Numbered from the stretch's first letter, positions 25,483 to 35,197 are shown. The stretch: 64,000 bases of DNA from Korobacter sp963703075 (GCA_963703075.1 OY969786.1:1736001-1800000); one strand, 5' to 3'. Translations and numbers: made by a program. Notes: a model not told the origin generated them from the sequence alone.

Positions 25483-27936
25483 ATGATGGAAGTTTCTCGT
25501 CTCTGGGCTCGGAAATCGCTCTCTTACCTCTTATTCCTGAGCATGTGGTGTGGTTGTGCGTCGTTCGCACGGGCGGATGCCGCCGCATTCGATTTGGCTG
25601 GTCCGAAAGTGGATGTGCACGTTGAAAGGGGCGGGCGGAGCCTGCCGATCTCCCGGGTACCCAACCTGCGACCCGCGGATCGTCTGTGGATCCATGCGGA
25701 CCTTCCCGAGAGCCAGTCGGTGCACTACCTCATGATCGTTGCATTTCTCCGTGGCGCGACCAATCCGCCTCCGGAAGCCTGGTTCACCCGCATCGATACC
25801 TGGGTTAAACAGGTTCGACAGGAGGGAGTGTTCGTGACGGTTCCCGCCGATGCCGAGGAGGCACTGATTTTCCTGGCGCCCGACACCGGCGGTGGGTTCA
25901 GCACTTTGCGCAAGGCGGTCCGCGATAAACCGGGCGCTTTTGTTCGCGCTTCGCAGGACCTATGGCAGGCCAGCCTGGATCGCGCGCGTCTGGAGAAATA
26001 CCTGGCGGATGTGAAAGACATCCCGAACACCGACCCAGCGCAATTTAAGGAACACACACAGATCCTGGCGCGCAGCCTGAACATCAAGGTTGATTCGCAG
26101 TGCTTCGATAAGCCGACCGCGCAGCAGGTTCCCTGCCTGACGCAAGGCACCGATCAACTCGTGCTCGACGATGCCCACACCGAGAGCATGGTGACCGCGG
26201 TTACCACCGGCGCCTCCGGCGACCTGATGGCGCAGATCAGTTCGACCCCACAGGCAAAGTTCGGCTACTACAGTCCTTATGTTGGCGCTGTGCTCGATGT
26301 GGCGCGCATCCTCGGAAACACGCACACCGCCCAATACCAGTACATTCCCGCGCTTGCCCTGTCTAAGCAGGACACGCTCAATCTACGCCTGAACAATCCT
26401 CCGTCGTTCCGCAACCCCAAATCTGTGATCGTGATCGGGCTGCCGCCGATCGCCAATGCGGTGCCTCCACCGCTGCGCGTGGTGGATGCGAAGCAGGTCT
26501 TTTGTCTCGCTGATCCGGCGCTGGCCCTGCCGGTAGAAGGAGCGCCGCTGGTATTCGCCACGGACCTAGCCTATGGCTTGACGCTGCGCCTCCAAGGGGC
26601 GGATGGCACTTGGGTAGATTTGCCCGCAAAAACAGATCCTGCGAAGGGCGGTATCGTAGCCGAGAACGGCACGCTCAAGCCCGCGAGTTTCGATGAAGAG
26701 GTCACCGCTACGTTGCGAGGCTCATGGGGCTTCCAGAACTTCGAAGGTCCCCATTTTTCATTGCGAACTCCGCGATCCGCCAAGCTGGTCGTCGCTTCGA
26801 AGGATGCCAGTGCCCTCATTGTCGGCCGTGAAGACACCCTCCATCTGCATGTGGAAGACGCGACCTGTGTGAAAGACGTGACGGTCACGACCGAAGCGGA
26901 TACGAAATTAACTTCTACCTGGAAGAAGTCGAAGCCCGATGAACTTGAATTGCAGATCCCGCTGAAGGACGCCAGCGCCGGACTGTTGCAAGTACAGGTC
27001 ACAAAGTACGGACTGCGCGAGCCTGACGTGATCGCACTGCACACCTACTCCGAAGCAGGACGGCTCGACACCTTTGAAGTCCACGCACGCGATTCGGAGG
27101 GTGTTCTGAAAGGCACTCGCCTGGACCAGGTAGCGGACCTCGAGGTGAAAGGGGTGAAGTTCCTACCTCACGGTCTCACTCGAGCTAACCAGCAGGATGA
27201 GCTGAAGATGCTGGCGCTGAAATCCAGTCTCGATGCCCAGCCCGGCGATCAACTAACCGCGCATGCGGAACTCAACGACGGGCGGGATCTCGATGTGAAG
27301 GTGCACGTGGATGCGCCCCGTCCGGAGGTCGTGCTGCTGAATAAGACGGTGCAAATTGGTGCTGACAGCACTCCCGCCAGCATCAAGCTCGGCAATCCGG
27401 AAGATCTTCCGCAGGATGGCCGCTTGAGTTTCGTGCTCAAGGCGCAGAGTCCGGCAGCGTTCACGCCCGACGAGAAGATCGAAGTTGCCACCGCCGACGA
27501 AGCATTCCATGTCACGCTCACCGTGCAGGATGGCAATCTCGCGATGCAAGACACAAAAACAGTGGTCGCCTTGCTGGATCCGATGAAGCACCTTGGACCT
27601 TCTGCTTTCGGCACATTGAAGTTCCGCCCGGTGCTGGCCAACGGCGTCCAGGGAGACTGGCAGACCCTCGTGTCACTGGTTCGCATTCCTGATCTGAAAG
27701 GGATTCGATGTGAGTCGGGCGAGGAGAAACAATGCGCCCTGGTGGGTGAAAAACTCTATCTCATCGATTCGGTCAGTACGGAACAAGATTTCGCCAATCC
27801 AGTCGCGGTGCCGGATGGTTTCCTGGCGAATGCCCTGCCGATCCCTCGTCCCAAGAGCAAGACGCTCTACGTCAAACTTCGGGACGTTCCGGGCGATGTC
27901 AATACGGTGGCACTGCCACTGGTCTCAGTGCAGTAG
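25483..27936 (+). CDS. Large secreted protein of unknown function
   Basis: An 817-residue protein. The ATG at 25483 (a second ATG follows immediately) opens a signal peptide (LSYLLFLSMWCGCASFARAD). The first 330 residues are well ordered in appearance (VPNLRPADRLWIHADLPESQ, then AEEALIFLAPDTGGGFSTLR). The rest is a series of beta-rich Ig-like or sandwich segments with alternating hydrophobic residues. No catalytic motif, lipobox, membrane anchor or sorting signal is visible. It looks like a periplasmic or cell-surface protein limited to Acidobacteriota; that restriction is an inference. A TAGAAT hexamer at 25440 may be its -10. Confidence 0.75.
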   Translation: MMEVSRLWARKSLSYLLFLSMWCGCASFARADAAAFDLAGPKVDVHVERGGRSLPISRVPNLRPADRLWIHADLPESQSVHYLMIVAFLRGATNPPPEAWFTRIDTWVKQVRQEGVFVTVPADAEEALIFLAPDTGGGFSTLRKAVRDKPGAFVRASQDLWQASLDRARLEKYLADVKDIPNTDPAQFKEHTQILARSLNIKVDSQCFDKPTAQQVPCLTQGTDQLVLDDAHTESMVTAVTTGASGDLMAQISSTPQAKFGYYSPYVGAVLDVARILGNTHTAQYQYIPALALSKQDTLNLRLNNPPSFRNPKSVIVIGLPPIANAVPPPLRVVDAKQVFCLADPALALPVEGAPLVFATDLAYGLTLRLQGADGTWVDLPAKTDPAKGGIVAENGTLKPASFDEEVTATLRGSWGFQNFEGPHFSLRTPRSAKLVVASKDASALIVGREDTLHLHVEDATCVKDVTVTTEADTKLTSTWKKSKPDELELQIPLKDASAGLLQVQVTKYGLREPDVIALHTYSEAGRLDTFEVHARDSEGVLKGTRLDQVADLEVKGVKFLPHGLTRANQQDELKMLALKSSLDAQPGDQLTAHAELNDGRDLDVKVHVDAPRPEVVLLNKTVQIGADSTPASIKLGNPEDLPQDGRLSFVLKAQSPAAFTPDEKIEVATADEAFHVTLTVQDGNLAMQDTKTVVALLDPMKHLGPSAFGTLKFRPVLANGVQGDWQTLVSLVRIPDLKGIRCESGEEKQCALVGEKLYLIDSVSTEQDFANPVAVPDGFLANALPIPRPKSKTLYVKLRDVPGDVNTVALPLVSVQ

Positions 27937-27960
27937 TTCGCGATCGATCATGTAGAAGCC

Positions 27961-28161
27961 ATGGGCATGACGGCATTCTCCAAGTTCGATTTTCTCCAAC
28001 TCGATCTGCTGATTCGCCGGGCGGTTGCGCTTGGGCCGGTGCACGGCCATGCGATCGCCCAACGTATTCGAGCTCTGCAGATTCAGCAGGACTCGCTTCA
28101 CGCTCTCCAGCGATTCGAAAATAAGAACTTTCTCGCCGGTGCCGAACGTCTTCGGGGTTAG
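27961..28161 (+). pseudogene. Relic of a PadR family regulator gene
   Basis: The 66-codon frame encodes FDFLQLDLLIRRAVALGPVH, then GHAIAQRIRALQ and QQDSLHALQRFENKNFLAGA. This matches the PadR N-terminus (LDLLIL-ALALGPLHGYGIA...SLYPALxRLExxGWL) but lacks the residues between the second and third helices, the wing and the dimerisation helix. I read it as a decayed PadR gene. In Acidobacteriota such genes usually accompany a MacB-type permease, which is absent here. Confidence 0.6.
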
Positions 28162-28236
28162 AGGGCGTGAGCCTTTGACGCGACTCGTAATTCTAGAGGT
28201 AGGATTTAAGGAGCGAGGTTTCGAATCGCAGATGTC

Positions 28237-28446
28237 TCAACTCGCACGAGTGGAATACGGGTAAATTACGAGGCCGAAGACTGCAACAACAGCGCTAACC
28301 CCTGCCAGCCGCCAATCGGTTACAACCGTACCCCAAACCACACAACTTGCACTTATGAGAATAATCGTTGCAGCACTGAGTCTTGCATTCGTCATGGGCC
28401 CGTACTCACTTCTATTAAGGAGAGTTAGATCTCGTTCGCCACTCAT
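28237..28446 (-). CDS. Possible small membrane protein
   Basis: 69 residues from ATG 28446, or 52 from ATG 28395. Two hydrophobic stretches, LSAATIILISASCVVWGTVV and LAGVSAVVAVFGLVIYPYS, would form a helical hairpin. No ribosome-binding site supports either start and no family is recognised, so it may be spurious. Confidence 0.35.
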   Translation of the reverse strand: MSGERDLTLLNRSEYGPMTNARLSAATIILISASCVVWGTVVTDWRLAGVSAVVAVFGLVIYPYSTRAS

Positions 28447-28688
28447 TTTATATTTTATATAGCTCTTAGCACGACATATTGCCGGCTGTCTTAGTGACGA
28501 AAGTAGGTGCCCGCTGCCAGCCTCCCCACAGGTGGAAACAATCTCAAGGTTGCAAGGAGGCAGGGACCGCTTTCGAACCGTCCCGCTAAGCTTTGCCGGC
28601 AAGAACCCACTCGCCATCCAAAACTCTGGTTGTTGACATCAGCGGCTTTTGGCCGTCTGTCCATGACCACCTGGAGGTTGCATCTGCG

Positions 28689-30167
28689 ATGAAGCGGCGG
28701 CCCGGATCCACCGTCCCGATGATCGGAGTGGACCGGAATTCGTTGACGCCGTTGCATCGTCAACTCTTCGAGTCCTATCGCGACGCAATACTTCGGGGAA
28801 ATCTGCGTCCCGGTCAGACCGTTCCCTCAACGCGTGCATTGGCGTTGGAGCTACAGATTTCCCGAATGCCGGTACTGACTGCGTACGCTCAACTTATCGC
28901 CGAGGGCTACTTTGAAGCACGGCCCGGACTTGGGACACTGATCAGCGAAGCGCTGCCTCCACAACGGACATCCGCCGGACGGGCATCGCAACCTCGCCCG
29001 CTCAAGAGTGATTCTGGCGTCCGTGCTGTGTCTGCGCGCTGCTCCACGGTGGTCCAGCCGTTTCGGCCTCCATGGATTGCGGGACGATCGGCGTTTGGAC
29101 TCGGCGAGGTGGCACTGGACGAATTCCCGCATCGCGCCTGGTCGAGCCTGCTGGTTCGAAACGCCCGCAATGGATCGGCGGTTGGAACGTATGGCAACGC
29201 AATGGGCTCACCGGAATTGCGCCAGGCGATCGCGGATTATCTGCGCACCTCGCGGGCGGTAAATTGCGATCCAAGCCAGGTCATGATCGTGAACGGATCG
29301 CAGCACGGGGTGGAGATTACGGCGCGTGCCCTGCTCGATCCCGGCACCGCGGTGTGGATCGAGGATCCCGGTTATCAGCTGACGCGGGATGCATTGGACA
29401 TGGCAGGCTGTCGACTGGTTCCTGTGCCAGTGGATGAAGAAGGTATCGATGTAAAGCAGGGCGTCCGCCTGGGCCGGCATGCGCGCGCCGCTTTCGTCAC
29501 CCCGTCGCACCAATTTCCCCTCGGCATGACCATGACCCTTTCGAGACGCCTGGAGTTACTGGCATGGGCGGCCAAAGAGGGCGCATGGATTATAGAGGAT
29601 GACTACGACGGCGAATTTCGCTACGACAGCAAGCCGCTTTCATCGCTGCAGGGGCTGGATACGAATGCCCGTGTCATTTACATCGGCACCTTCAGCAAAG
29701 TGCTTTTCCCCGCATTGCGACTTGGATATGTGGTGATGCCTCCGGACTTGGTACCGCATTTCGAAGCGGTTCGCAGGACCAATGACCTCGGCTCGTCAAG
29801 GTTGGAGCAAGCAGTGGTGGCCGATTTCATGCGCGACGGACATTTTGCCCGTCATATTCGAAAAATGCGCTTGTTATACCGCGAAAGGCGAAGCACGTTG
29901 GTGGAGGCGCTGCAGCGTGAACTCGGCAGCACAGCAGAAATCGTAGGCTCAGAGGCGGGCTTGCACCTTGTGTTGTTACCGAAGAAGATGAGAAACGATG
30001 TCGAAGTGGCCATCAAAGCAGCGCGACAGGGCCTTTGGTTGTGGCCACTTTCGCGATGCTACCGGACCGGCCCGGCTTCGCAGGGCTTCGTTCTTGGATT
30101 TGCCAACACACCGGTCGATCAAATCCATCGTGCCGTCAAGAAGTTAACCCAGTTGCTGGCACTTTAG
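28689..30167 (+). CDS. MocR family regulator (GntR HTH fused to aminotransferase fold)
   Basis: 492 residues. The N-terminal GntR winged helix (about residues 19-85) shows LHRQLFESYRDAILRGNLRP and PSTRALALELQISRMPVLTA. The remainder is a fold-type I aminotransferase-like domain. YGNAMGSPELRQAIADYLRT and VNGSQHGVEITARALLDPGT lead to the PLP-lysine region GTFSKVLFPALRLGY, with EDDYDGEFRYDS upstream. MocR proteins sense PLP or amino-acid derivatives and regulate vitamin B6, GABA or taurine genes. No such target is adjacent. Its stop overlaps the convergent LytTR gene by 4 bp. Confidence 0.9.
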   Translation: MKRRPGSTVPMIGVDRNSLTPLHRQLFESYRDAILRGNLRPGQTVPSTRALALELQISRMPVLTAYAQLIAEGYFEARPGLGTLISEALPPQRTSAGRASQPRPLKSDSGVRAVSARCSTVVQPFRPPWIAGRSAFGLGEVALDEFPHRAWSSLLVRNARNGSAVGTYGNAMGSPELRQAIADYLRTSRAVNCDPSQVMIVNGSQHGVEITARALLDPGTAVWIEDPGYQLTRDALDMAGCRLVPVPVDEEGIDVKQGVRLGRHARAAFVTPSHQFPLGMTMTLSRRLELLAWAAKEGAWIIEDDYDGEFRYDSKPLSSLQGLDTNARVIYIGTFSKVLFPALRLGYVVMPPDLVPHFEAVRRTNDLGSSRLEQAVVADFMRDGHFARHIRKMRLLYRERRSTLVEALQRELGSTAEIVGSEAGLHLVLLPKKMRNDVEVAIKAARQGLWLWPLSRCYRTGPASQGFVLGFANTPVDQIHRAVKKLTQLLAL

Positions 30168-31015
30168 ATCAAACCGAAATGCTCGAACGGCGGTCGGGTC
30201 TCGACAGAACCGTGCCGGCTCAAACCCTGGTCCGCGCACGGTTCATTGTCTTTGCCTCCGAGATCTGCGGAGGAGGAGACGGTGCGCGTCAGCGACATCC
30301 ATTCGTCGAGCACATGCTTGCGGCTTACCGGGAACTCCTGGAGGTCGTTCAAGACCACAACGCAGTCGCCTGTCCCAGATGATTTCACCTCGCGCAGATA
30401 ATCGGCATTAATGACGATCGATCGGTGGATGCGAAGGAACTGCGGATAACGCTCAAGGCGCTCCGACGCATCCGCCATGGTTCCGCGGACACGATGTGTT
30501 CCCGCCGTGCAATGAATCTCAAGATAGTTCGACGCCGCCGAAATCCACAAGATCTCTGCATCACGAACAAACACGAATCCGCGCTTATATTTAAAGCGTA
30601 GCGGGGAGCGCGACTGCTGCAATGATTCGGCTTTCGAATTACGGTGGGGTTCGGGCGCTCGCTGCAAACCACGCGATAAAGCCGCCAGAAGTCGTTCTCG
30701 CCGGAGCGGAGTGAGCAGGAAGTCAGGGATGCCGGCCGCGTATGCATCCACGGCACGCCTTTCGCTATGGGCAATGAGCGCGACAGTGGACCGACCAGGC
30801 TTGAGGATCTCTACGCATAACTGGATACCATCCTCACCGTGTAGATCATCCTGGACAAAAACCATGCGGGGAGCACGTCGTACGACTTCATCCAAGGCCG
30901 CAGCACCGCTCACTATGGGTATCGGCAATTGGAATTGATCCCGAAGCATGAAGTTCAGCGTCTTGCGCAGGTTGGAATCGTCAGCAATGAGCAAAATATC
31001 TGATGCAAGTCCCAC
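30164..31015 (-). CDS. LytTR-type response regulator
   Basis: 283 residues. Residues 1-115 form a receiver domain (ILLIADDSNLRKTLNFML, then RMVFVQDDLHGEDGIQLCVE and VALIAHSERRAVDAYAAGIP) with an acidic pocket and a candidate phospho-acceptor Asp. The LytTR DNA-binding domain follows from about residue 140 (FKYKRGFVFVRDAEILWISA, then GTMADASERLERYPQFLRIH and INADYLREVKSS). About 35 residues extend past the domain. No histidine kinase is nearby. GTG at 31015 follows a GGGGG stretch; TTG at 31039 is also in frame. Confidence 0.85.
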   Translation of the reverse strand: MGLASDILLIADDSNLRKTLNFMLRDQFQLPIPIVSGAAALDEVVRRAPRMVFVQDDLHGEDGIQLCVEILKPGRSTVALIAHSERRAVDAYAAGIPDFLLTPLRRERLLAALSRGLQRAPEPHRNSKAESLQQSRSPLRFKYKRGFVFVRDAEILWISAASNYLEIHCTAGTHRVRGTMADASERLERYPQFLRIHRSIVINADYLREVKSSGTGDCVVVLNDLQEFPVSRKHVLDEWMSLTRTVSSSADLGGKDNEPCADQGLSRHGSVETRPPFEHFGLI

Positions 31016-31152
31016 ATGGCCCCCAATGTCCAGCTTCAAAGAAAGTGGCAGGTCCCATCTTCAAAACTGAACCTATCTTCCATCACCCAGTGGCTATCTT
31101 CAATATCCACTCTCCGCCTATTCGGTATAGCCACCCACAGCAAAGTGAGTTC

Positions 31153-32073
31153 TCACCGCCCGGTGCTGGCCAGTGCATTCGTGCCAGGCGAAGAAACCCT
31201 GGCTTCTTGCGGGAGGGGCAACACTTGTGCCACAAGCAGCATGGCGCCCGCGAACATCATGGTGTCGAAGATGTAGTTCACGCCGAGCAGCCGTTGCGGC
31301 GCTGGCAACAAGCATGTGTCCGTCACGTAGAGAAATACCGTGAGTGCGGTCATCCAGGTTGCGATTGCGACTGCCGCAGAGCGAGCGGTTCGTTCGAATA
31401 ACATGGCCAATCCCGAGATTAGAAGTACCAAGCCGGCCCCATAGCCAAGAACCAGAGGCAACGGAACCCAGGAGGGAGTGATTCGCAGCGTAGGTACGCC
31501 GGGAGAACATTCCGGGTGAAGGAGCTGCAAACCCGCGAAGGCGAGCAACACGATGGCGACCCAGATACGTGCGACTGGATAGAGCAGCACTCGACGTTCT
31601 CGCCATGCCTCCTCATCGCTCAATTGCAGGAAAAGAGTAAAGGCTGCGATGCCGAAAGTGGAGTCGCGCAGCGCGTCAATCCAGTAATCGCGATTTGTTA
31701 AGTGGGTTGCTGCGCCGGGCACATGGATAAGGCAAACGAACCCCAGGAACATCACTGCGGTCAGCAGGGCTGCCAAGCGCGTTTGTTTTCGGAAAATAAA
31801 ACTGAGGCTTGCGGCGATGATCGCAGTTCCCACGAAGTAAGCGATCCAGAGACGCGCGGGAAGCCAGCTTGGGACGATGCTGGCGATCTCATGGGGAATC
31901 ACAAAGTGTTCTGTGCCAAAGGTCGCGAGAGGAGCTGCGAAAAATACTGGCGCCAGCGCAACAAACCTTTCGCTCGCCGAGCCGTGTGCTGTTTCCCGGC
32001 GTAGGAGAAAAACACCCGCTACAAAAACGATGAATCCGACTATTGCCGGCAGCACGAAGACCGGATGAATCAC
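31153..32073 (-). CDS. Multi-pass membrane protein of unknown function
   Basis: 306 residues from GTG 32073 (GGGGA lies just upstream), with eight to nine predicted helices. These include FVLPAIVGFIVFVAGVFLLR, LWIAYFVGTAIIAASLSFIF, LTAVMFLGFVCLIHVPGAAT and LGYGAGLVLLISGLAMLFER. An acidic, His-containing loop, FGTEHFVIPHEIASIVPSWL, sits between helices 1 and 2 and could bind a cofactor or metal. The overall pattern resembles DoxX-like oxidoreductase-associated membrane proteins, but I cannot place it firmly. Confidence 0.72.
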   Translation of the reverse strand: MIHPVFVLPAIVGFIVFVAGVFLLRRETAHGSASERFVALAPVFFAAPLATFGTEHFVIPHEIASIVPSWLPARLWIAYFVGTAIIAASLSFIFRKQTRLAALLTAVMFLGFVCLIHVPGAATHLTNRDYWIDALRDSTFGIAAFTLFLQLSDEEAWRERRVLLYPVARIWVAIVLLAFAGLQLLHPECSPGVPTLRITPSWVPLPLVLGYGAGLVLLISGLAMLFERTARSAAVAIATWMTALTVFLYVTDTCLLPAPQRLLGVNYIFDTMMFAGAMLLVAQVLPLPQEARVSSPGTNALASTGR

Positions 32074-32334
32074 ACTTCCCCCACGACCGAGCGATAGCTA
32101 CCCCCCTTAATGTGAATGCAAAACAGCCATCCTGCAATAACCACCCGGAGAAGCTTCCCGATAGCCACCTCGAAATGCGAAAAAGTGAAATCTGTGAAGG
32201 TCGATGACGAAGTCATCGAAGATCCTAAACCCAAACGCGCCGGGGGAGCCTTGCAATACACCTGGATCGACTTGCGTTCAGGATGTTCGCCAGCGCATTT
32301 GTCATCGCATGTCGGGATCGCCCATCACGCGGTA

Positions 32335-32703
32335 TTACATGCTTGCATCGCCTTCGGCGGAAGCAGCGGCATTTCCTCCTAACAGCTGGCTCAACAGGAC
32401 ATCCAGGGGCTTCGCGTCATGCCCAGAGGGTGAGCCGAAGGCAATCGCATTCTTGCCGTCAGCGAGCATGATAGGAACCATGGGCTTCAACGTCCGCATC
32501 TCTCGGGCGATATTTTGGCGTTGGTTGGATTCGATGGATTCGCAAAGCACCACGGCCGCGACTGGTTCTCGGGCGAAGACTTCAACGGCCACATCTGCAT
32601 TGGCAGTGGCAATGACCGCGTGCCCCAAAGTTCGAAGAAGAACGACGCCAGAGAATAAGGTGTCTGCGTCGCAATCGACGTACATGACCAGTAGCCGCGA
32701 CAC
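32335..32703 (-). CDS. Stand-alone degenerate receiver-domain protein
   Basis: 122 residues from GTG 32703, preceded by GAGG. The chain follows a CheY-like order of strands and helices (LLVMYVDCDADTLFSGVVLL, then GHAVIATANADVAVEVFARE, PVAAVVLCESIESNQRQNIA and PMVPIMLADGK). The position normally holding the phospho-acceptor Asp reads VLCES, and the N-terminal acidic pair is only partly kept (VDCD). It probably does not take part in classical phosphotransfer. No output domain is present. Confidence 0.65.
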   Translation of the reverse strand: MSRLLVMYVDCDADTLFSGVVLLRTLGHAVIATANADVAVEVFAREPVAAVVLCESIESNQRQNIAREMRTLKPMVPIMLADGKNAIAFGSPSGHDAKPLDVLLSQLLGGNAAASAEGDASM

Positions 32704-32994
32704 GCGTGCCTCGGGAGGAAAGGGGATATTGGAAATCGTCTCATACAGATGCCGGGTTTCAGAGGCGAAGTTGTCACGGACCGGAGAAGCAGCTGAGATG
32801 GCGTAGATTGACGCGACGCTGACAGGAAAACGTTACACGGACCCCGGAGCACAGGGGAAAACGAAACTATGGCCCTGTCCTTAGAGGTGAAGCACAGCCA
32901 CGCGAGGGCTTATCGGAGATGCCGGCATACGCGCCTTGGGACGCTTCCTATGTTCCTGCATCCATTTGTAAGTGGTAAGGGGATTTGCCAAAAC

Positions 32995-33366
32995 CTATTG
33001 GCACTTGCACCGTGAAGATCGTTCGGACTTTGGGAACTGAGCGTTTAAAAATAGGCAAGGATTGTTTGATTCACAATCCGAAAAACGCAATTTGAACGAC
33101 TGCTCCGGCTTTGCAGCGCGATACACCAACACTCGACGTTGAAGGTGCTCGTCCGGGCCCGGGTGGGACGGATTGGGATCGGAAAACGACGATTCGTGCG
33201 GCCACATTATGATCGGGAGCCTGTCAAATCGCAACGACAACTCTAGCTTCTCGTCACCATTCGGAGCGATGCACAAAACGGGAGATTTCGTTTGAGCCAT
33301 TGCCAGAGAGCAACTGCACAACGATACGAAGATCGCACTTAGCGTAATCTCACGGAAACTTGTCAT
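32995..33366 (-). CDS. Small secreted protein of unknown function
   Basis: 123 residues from ATG 33366 with a signal peptide (EITLSAIFVSLCSCSLAMAQ). The mature part contains five or six cysteines (for example VLCIAPNGDE, FSDCESNNPCLFLN and a C-terminal CKCQ) that could form disulphides. No family is recognised. The 291 bp upstream to 32704 and the region 33367-33810 contain nothing I can assign. Confidence 0.55.
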   Translation of the reverse strand: MTSFREITLSAIFVSLCSCSLAMAQTKSPVLCIAPNGDEKLELSLRFDRLPIIMWPHESSFSDPNPSHPGPDEHLQRRVLVYRAAKPEQSFKLRFSDCESNNPCLFLNAQFPKSERSSRCKCQ

Positions 33367-33810
33367 AGCTCTAATATCCACGCGGCGTCGCTTTGCAGGA
33401 TAGCTGCTGATAACAGACGTTACCACGAACTATCTTCCTGCAACTCGGATCCGCAATGAGAATACCCACAACTTTCCAGATTACTTGATACCAGGCCACT
33501 TGATACCGCATTACCGAGCCGATCGTTATTCGCCCCGGAAACGATGCTGGGGACGACTGAGGCCACTCGGTGGTCGATATACGCGTTAATCGCTACGGAT
33601 TGAGTGTCGCGGAGTCAACACGTCTCCTTATACACCAGCAACATAAACCCAAACTTTTCCACATCTAGTAAGTCGAGCGAATTACACGGGCCATAGATTC
33701 GTCTGGTCGACATGATGCAAATGAGGAACGTCTAGGGCGGACGTCCCACACTTTTGGCTAGGTAAAGGAGCGGAGCGCCAGGTATGAGTTTGCGTTCGAT
33801 ATTGACCAAC
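33367..33810. other. Intergenic region, no gene seen
   Basis: This 444-bp stretch is more A+T-rich by eye than its surroundings and has stops in all frames. I see no RNA gene, terminator or repeat in it. The duplicated leader begins at its right end. Confidence 0.5.
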
Positions 33811-33938
33811 TTGTACATGCGCGGCCACAAGGGGCACCGGAGAAAGCACTTAGTGGTTCATAGAAAGTTCAGCACCGGTTCTCTTGACCGTGGCCATGGG
33901 CACCCTTAGTGTCGACCCGCAGACAGAACCGACTGAGA
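33811..33938 (+). repeat. Duplicated leader, copy A
   Basis: This block is about three-quarters identical by eye to 35291-35420. Shared pieces include GTACATGCG-GGCCACAAG, CGGAGAAA-G-ACTTA, CATAGA, TTGACC and GACCCTTA-type sequence. In both copies it ends 25-75 bp before the start codon of a secreted-protein gene. It may carry a common promoter, a 5' untranslated element or a decayed coding segment. Confidence 0.65.
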
Positions 33939-34012
33939 CCCAGCAGAAAGTTTTCACGCGCGAACTCAGCCCAGGTCACGTCTACGAACTCAAAAGGGCT
34001 AAGGAGCAGAGG

Positions 34013-35197
34013 GTGAGTCGCAAAGCAGCTATCGGAGCCATTCTCCTGGTGAGCACGGTCGCATTCGGCGATGCCAGTTATCAATCCACAACCCAGATTA
34101 CCGGCGGCGCACTCGTCGATGGCCTGCGCAATCAGCCTTTGTTCGGCAAACGCCTGGAAAAAATGTTTGCACCCGAAAGCACAACGACGATGGTGCATGG
34201 AAACCAAAAAGCCATTGTCTCCAAGCTCTCAACAGAGATCATCGACCTCGACAAAGAGGTCATCATCACCATCGATAACGAAAAAAAGACTTACCGTGTG
34301 ACGACCTTCGCGCAGATGCGGCAGGTGGCGCAACAGGTACCGCAGAAGATCGAACAGGCTCAGGCTGAGGCCAAGCAGGAGCAGCCGCAAAGCGCGCCGC
34401 AATCGAACCTGAAGACGAGCTTCGATTTTTCCGTGAAAGACACCGGCGCCAGCAAGATGGTGAACGGCCTGAATGCTCAGGAAAAGATCCTGACCCTCAC
34501 CATGCACATCAGCAACCCGGATGCGCCCGCCGGCCAGCCGAACACGGTGGACTTCGTGGTGACCAGTGATGTGTGGGTGGCGCCCGAGCCGCCGGAGCTG
34601 GGGGAGATCCACGACTTCGACGTGCGCTTCACCAAGAAGATGGCCGAAGGTGTGGACGTTTCCGCCTACATGGCGCTATTCAAAGGGAGTTCCGGCAACA
34701 ACCCCGGCATGGGACAGGCGCTCGCCGGGAAGCCGGGCGCCTCAGAGGCAATGACGCAGATGGCGAAGGAAGCCGCGAAGCTGAACGGCCTGCACGTGCT
34801 CGAGGTGACCAGCGTGGGCGGCAGCAGCAACGCCCCCGCCGGAGCGGCCCCCGCTCCGGTTCCCACAGCGAATACGCCTCCGCCGCAGAGTTCCGGTTCT
34901 TCGGCCACCGAGCAGGTCGCCACCGAAACCGCGGCCGCCGGTGTGTCGAGCCGTTCGGCGAGCGGGTTGAGTTCGGCGATTGGCACCTCGATGATCGGCG
35001 CCTTCCGCAGGAAGCGCACCCAGCAGCAACAACAACAACAGCAAGCGTCGCAGGCGGCGCCAAACGGCGGACCGCCGCCCAGCGGGGTGCTACTTCAGAC
35101 CACAACCCAGAAATCCAACTTCTCGCACGATCCGATTCCGGTCTCGATGTTTCAGGTGCCCTCCGGCTATCGGCAATTGCAATCCGCAGCACAGTAA
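34013..35197 (+). CDS. Secreted protein with DUF4412-like region and poly-Gln tract
   Basis: 394 residues from GTG 34013, chosen because AAGGAG lies six bases upstream and a signal peptide follows at once (KAAIGAILLVSTVAFGDA). Residues 25-110 resemble DUF4412-type proteins that report bound ligands or envelope state (STTTMVHGNQKAIVSKLSTE, then EVIITIDNEKKTYRVTTFAQ). A helical Gln/Ala-rich linker is followed by a second beta domain, a Ala/Ser/Pro-rich low-complexity region and eight consecutive Gln codons at 35021-35044. The function is unknown. The frame stays open to 33884 into the duplicated leader. Confidence 0.72.
   Translation: MSRKAAIGAILLVSTVAFGDASYQSTTQITGGALVDGLRNQPLFGKRLEKMFAPESTTTMVHGNQKAIVSKLSTEIIDLDKEVIITIDNEKKTYRVTTFAQMRQVAQQVPQKIEQAQAEAKQEQPQSAPQSNLKTSFDFSVKDTGASKMVNGLNAQEKILTLTMHISNPDAPAGQPNTVDFVVTSDVWVAPEPPELGEIHDFDVRFTKKMAEGVDVSAYMALFKGSSGNNPGMGQALAGKPGASEAMTQMAKEAAKLNGLHVLEVTSVGGSSNAPAGAAPAPVPTANTPPPQSSGSSATEQVATETAAAGVSSRSASGLSSAIGTSMIGAFRRKRTQQQQQQQQASQAAPNGGPPPSGVLLQTTTQKSNFSHDPIPVSMFQVPSGYRQLQSAAQ

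Noticed and set aside
32074..32334. Several short frames in the gap before the receiver-like gene
   Set aside because: They have no ribosome-binding site, no recognisable family and conflicting frames. I see no evidence of coding.
33811..34012. Using the upstream in-frame GTG at 33884 as the start of the secreted protein
   Set aside because: AAGGAG and the signal peptide place the start at 34013. The upstream part belongs to the duplicated leader.
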